From positions 1 through 32,664 of the forward strand of contig CAMYIS010000267.1 of the NCBI GenBank assembly GCA_947258485.1: a stretch of 32,664 bases of DNA, in the 5' to 3' direction. Shown piece after piece: positions 29,511-32,664 of the stretch; within the stretch, counting starts at the first letter, position 1, and each line of letters begins with the position of its first letter. Source of the DNA: an uncultured Woeseiaceae bacterium. GTDB taxonomy: Bacteria > Pseudomonadota > Gammaproteobacteria > Steroidobacterales > Woeseiaceae. Below the pieces are notes generated by a model, which had not been told where the DNA came from, did no database searches, and worked only from the letters and a program-made list of their open reading frames with translations. The position numbers and the translations under genes are program-made.

Positions 29511-29858
29511 CTAGCTACCGCGATAAGTCGAGTAGGACCACGGCGATACCAGCAGGGGCACGTGGTAATTGTCATCCGCCCGGATCGAAAAACGAATGAC
29601 GACGGTATCGAGAAACGCCGGATCATCGACGGAGACGGCACGCGCTGCAAAATAGGCACCGATATCGAACTCCAGCTCGTAGGTGCCCGTTCGCATTGCC
29701 TCCTCTGCAAGCAGCGGCTTCTCGGTACGGCCGTCGCCGTTCGATATAGAACTGGCAATCAGCTTCCGTGCATCGCCGAGGCCAAAGAGGCGAATGCTGA
29801 CTCCGGCCGCCGGGGTGCCGTGCGTCGTATCGAGAATATGTGTTGTCAATCGTCCCAT
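29511..29858 (-). CDS. uraH: 5-hydroxyisourate hydrolase
   Basis: MGRLTTHILDTTHGTPAAGVSIRLF ... DDNYHVPLLVSPWSYSTYRGS (C-terminal YRGS signature). Confidence 0.95.
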   Translation of the reverse strand: MGRLTTHILDTTHGTPAAGVSIRLFGLGDARKLIASSISNGDGRTEKPLLAEEAMRTGTYELEFDIGAYFAARAVSVDDPAFLDTVVIRFSIRADDNYHVPLLVSPWSYSTYRGS

Positions 29859-29984
29859 TCCGCCTTCCAGTCTGCAGCGCTTCAAGATCTGCGAGCTGTC
29901 GATTATACGACGCCGGGGACGCTGCGCGCGCCTTCTCCGTGTGATAGTTTACTTTCCACAAAGAAACGCGATGAGGCGGTGACA

Positions 29985-30581
29985 TTGAAAAGCAACAAAG
30001 TCTCGCGGCGTCAATTCCTGAAATCTTCGAGCGCACTTACCGGCGTGTCGCTGCTCCGAATTGGCGCACCGTCGATGATTGCCATCACGCAGGCCGCATG
30101 TACGGCCAAACGTGAACAAGCGGCGTACAAAGTCCTCACGGCCGAAGAAGCGGCCGATTTTGCGGCAATCGCCGCGAGAATTATCCCGACGACCGACACG
30201 CCCGGAGCAACCGAGGCAGGAGTAATCTACTTTTTCGATAGCGCGTTTGCCGCCGAGATGAGCAAAGCGCTTTCGTCGGCTCGCGCGGGCCTCGCGGAAT
30301 TCAATAGAGCCCTCACCAACACATACCCGGGCGCGTCCGGCTTCCCGGCCCTTTCTACGGGTGAGCAGGATTCGTTCCTTGCAAGCCGGGAATCCAGCCA
30401 GTTTTTCGACTTATGCCGGGCGATGACCATCTTCGGCTTCTTTTCGATGAGCAAGTACGGCGGCAACAAGGACCACGTGAGCTGGGACCTGATCGGCTTC
30501 GAGGGCCATCACGGGGGCTGGGAGTACCCGTTCGGCTACTACGATGCGGAACATGCGAAGGAGCAATCTGGTGCCGAATAG
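29985..30581 (+). CDS. Gluconate 2-dehydrogenase subunit 3-family protein with Tat signal
   Basis: TTG start with GAGG upstream; twin-arginine SRRQFLKSSSALTGVSLL; LTAEEAADFAAIAARIIPTTDTPGATEAGVIYFFD; immediately upstream of a GMC gene. Confidence 0.85.
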   Translation: MKSNKVSRRQFLKSSSALTGVSLLRIGAPSMIAITQAACTAKREQAAYKVLTAEEAADFAAIAARIIPTTDTPGATEAGVIYFFDSAFAAEMSKALSSARAGLAEFNRALTNTYPGASGFPALSTGEQDSFLASRESSQFFDLCRAMTIFGFFSMSKYGGNKDHVSWDLIGFEGHHGGWEYPFGYYDAEHAKEQSGAE

Positions 30582-32185
30582 CGTGAGGTTCGACTCCCGA
30601 GAGGCTGTCGATTTCGCGATCGTCGGATCGGGTTCTGCGGGCGGCATTCTTGCCAAGGAATTGTCAACGGCCGGATTTGACGTAGTGGTATTCGAACAAG
30701 GTCCCTATCGCAAGGCTCATGACTTCACTCACGACGAACTATCCGTGTTGTTCCGCGACGAGCTCCTGGGCGGCGGACCCGAAGTAAACGGTCAGACTTT
30801 TCGTAGCAACGAGAACGAAACGGCGGTAAGCATCTGGCAGGCGCCCGCCCGATACGCACAGACTGTGGGCGGCAGCAGCGTTCATTTTACGGCCAACTTC
30901 TGGCGACTGCGCCCGACCGATTTCAAGGAGCACAGCTTGCTGGGTCCCATCTCCGGAACCAACTTTGCTGATTGGCCGATAAGCTACGAGGAACTCGAAC
31001 CCTACTACACCAGGGTCGACTGGGAGATCGGCGTATCGGGCGCGCCCGGCCCGTTTGACGCACCGCGATCCAGGCCCTTCCCGATGCCACCATTGCCCAT
31101 TAAGTCCTCGGGTGTTCTGCTCGAAAAAGGCGCCGCGGCACTCGGCCTGCACGCGCAGCCGGAACCACATGCAATCCTGTCGCAAGCGTTCAACGGGCGG
31201 GCGCCCTGCATGAAGTGCGGCTATTGCATGTACTACGGATGCGAAGTGGGCGCCAAGTCCTCGACGCTTGCGGCAATGATCCCGCTGGCCGAGGCCAGCG
31301 GCCACTGTGAGATTCGCGCCGAGTCCGCCGTGTTTCGAATCGAAACTGACAACAACGGTCGCGCCAGCGAAGTGCTTTACTACGACGCGGCTGGCGAAGA
31401 ACAGGCGCAGAAAGCGAAAGCCGTCATCGTCTCGGCAAATGGCGCCGAGACGGCTCGGCTATTGCTCATGTCTGCCAGCGAACAACACCCGGACGGGCTC
31501 GGAAACTCCAGCGGTTTCGTGGGCCGCAACCTGATGTATAACGCACACGCCGCGGTTGACGCCGTGTTCGAGCAACCCCTGAACGATTACAAGGGCGCGC
31601 AGGTCTCGAGAATCATTCACGATTTCTACGAGACCGACGAGGCGCGTGGCTTCTATGGTGGTGGTGGCATTGACGCCAGGCCATTGTGGTCCGCGACACC
31701 GATTTTTCACGCGATGCTGGGCATGCCGCCCGACGTGCCGCGATGGGGCGCGGAGTTCAAGGACGCAATGGCGCATAATTTCACACGCCAGATGTCGATC
31801 ATTGGCAGTACAACATCACTCGCGCTTGACAGTAACAACATCACCCTCGACCCCCGGAACACCGACAAATGGGGAGGTGGCGAAGTTCTTACGGGACCGC
31901 GCGGCGGAGTTGGCTGATGCAGCCGGTGCGAGCAAGTTCTGGCGACACCCGGTTGTACCGACGAACGGCGGTGAACACCTGTTGGGGACTTGCCGCATGG
32001 GCGATGACCCCGCTTCCTCGGTTGTCGATCGTTACCACCGCAGTCACGACGTACCCAACCTGTTCATTTGCGACGGCAGCAGTATGGTGACGTCCGGCCG
32101 TGGCCAGCCGACGATGACCATTATGGCGCTCGCCTTCCGGGCTGCCGCGCACATCAAGGCGGCTGCCGACTCGAATCAGATTTAA
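30571..32185 (+). pseudogene. GMC-family oxidoreductase (FAD), interrupted by a frameshift/small deletion near 31870-31880
   Basis: First frame: VDFAIVGSGSAGGILAKELSTAGFDVVVFEQGP ... LDPRNTDKWG, then GGEVLTGPRGGVG*. The next frame continues EVAKFLRDRAAELADAAGASKFW...HLLGTCRMGDDPASSVVDRYHRSHDVPNLFICDGSSMVTSGRGQPTMTIMALAFRAA. GTG start at 30571 with AGGAG; 30544/30553 ATGs are alternatives. Confidence 0.85.
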
Positions 32186-32200
32186 CCAGGAGATTTCAAT

Positions 32201-32650
32201 ATGAAACGTTTGCTTTTGTTGCTTCCGGCGATTGTGTTACTCGGTTGCGAGATTCACGTCGATGAGTCACCCGACGTCTCCTACTTACAGATGCCAGGCA
32301 TGGAAGGTCGCGATCTTCCATTTTCTTCCGCGGTCCAGGTCGGCAATACGCTTTATTTGTCGGGCAACCTCGGCAATATCCCGGGTACCCTGGATCTGGC
32401 AGAAGGAGGCATCCAGGGTGAAACCCGCCAGACGCTGGAGAACATCACAGCGGTGCTCGAGCAGTTCGGTTCATCGATGGACAACGTCGTCAAGTGCACG
32501 GTATTTCTCGCTGACATGGCCGAGTGGGGCGCGATGAACGAAGTCTACAAGACCTTTTTCAAGAACCCGCCGGCCCGCAGCGCGCTCGGCGCCTCCGGTT
32601 TGGCACTCGGAGCACGCGTAGAAATCGAGTGCATTGCCGTCGTCGATTGA
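32201..32650 (+). CDS. RidA/YjgF-family protein with predicted lipoprotein signal peptide
   Basis: MKRLLLLLPAIVLLGCEIH (lipobox LLGC), then LPFSSAVQVGNTLYLSGNLG...GGIQGETRQTLENITAVLEQFGSSMDNVVKCTVFLADMAEWGAMNEVYKTFFKNPPARSALGASGLALGARVEIECIAVVD. RBS AGGAG. Confidence 0.9.
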   Translation: MKRLLLLLPAIVLLGCEIHVDESPDVSYLQMPGMEGRDLPFSSAVQVGNTLYLSGNLGNIPGTLDLAEGGIQGETRQTLENITAVLEQFGSSMDNVVKCTVFLADMAEWGAMNEVYKTFFKNPPARSALGASGLALGARVEIECIAVVD

Positions 32651-32664
32651 CGGGCGGTACGTCC

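Noticed and set aside
29902-29907. Minus-strand TATAAT upstream of uraH
   Set aside because: Position fits a -10 box, but no convincing -35 at the right distance; too weak to call as a promoter.
31865-31885. Programmed ribosomal frameshift in the GMC gene
   Set aside because: AAATGGGGAGG is not a convincing slippery site, and conserved residues seem to be missing at the junction, which favours a deletion.
1-32664. CRISPR arrays, transposons, integrases, tRNA/rRNA genes
   Set aside because: No regularly spaced repeats, transposase motifs, terminal inverted repeats or RNA-gene sequences were recognised by reading the window.

Overview
High-GC bacterial chromosomal window (proteobacterial-looking, probably gammaproteobacterial by inference), densely coding, with no rRNA, tRNA, CRISPR array or transposon recognised. 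Main blocks: (1) histidine-utilisation genes, with truncated hutC and hutF on the minus strand and divergent hutI on the plus strand, plus a TGTATATACA HutC-type operator; a Bcr/CflA-type MFS gene overlaps the hutI stop. (2) A plus-strand M16 metalloprotease and an SstT-like transporter. (3) Minus-strand nitroreductase, 3-oxoadipyl-CoA-type thiolase, single-domain AsnC/RAM protein, membrane-anchored peroxiredoxin-like protein, 7TM-PAS-GGDEF diguanylate cyclase and APH-type kinase. (4) A Schlafen/AlbA_2-like protein, LOG-family protein, two divergent paralogous phosphoribosyltransferases, CBS protein, OsmC and DUF6502-like protein. (5) A minus-strand purine catabolic cluster uraH-xdhA-xdhB-xdhC-puuD-puuE-uraD-alc-allA-guaD, covering guanine to ureidoglycolate cleavage. 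(6) A plus-strand Tat-signal gluconate-2-dehydrogenase-subunit-3-like protein, a GMC oxidoreductase broken by a frameshift/deletion, and a RidA-fold protein with a lipoprotein signal. I do not see a clearly new multi-gene system. The strongest anomalies are an apparent in-frame loss of about 50 residues from HutF that removes the Asp metal-ligand region, the broken GMC gene, the paired PRTases and the lipoprotein RidA. All family calls come from reading motifs by eye; no database search was run.
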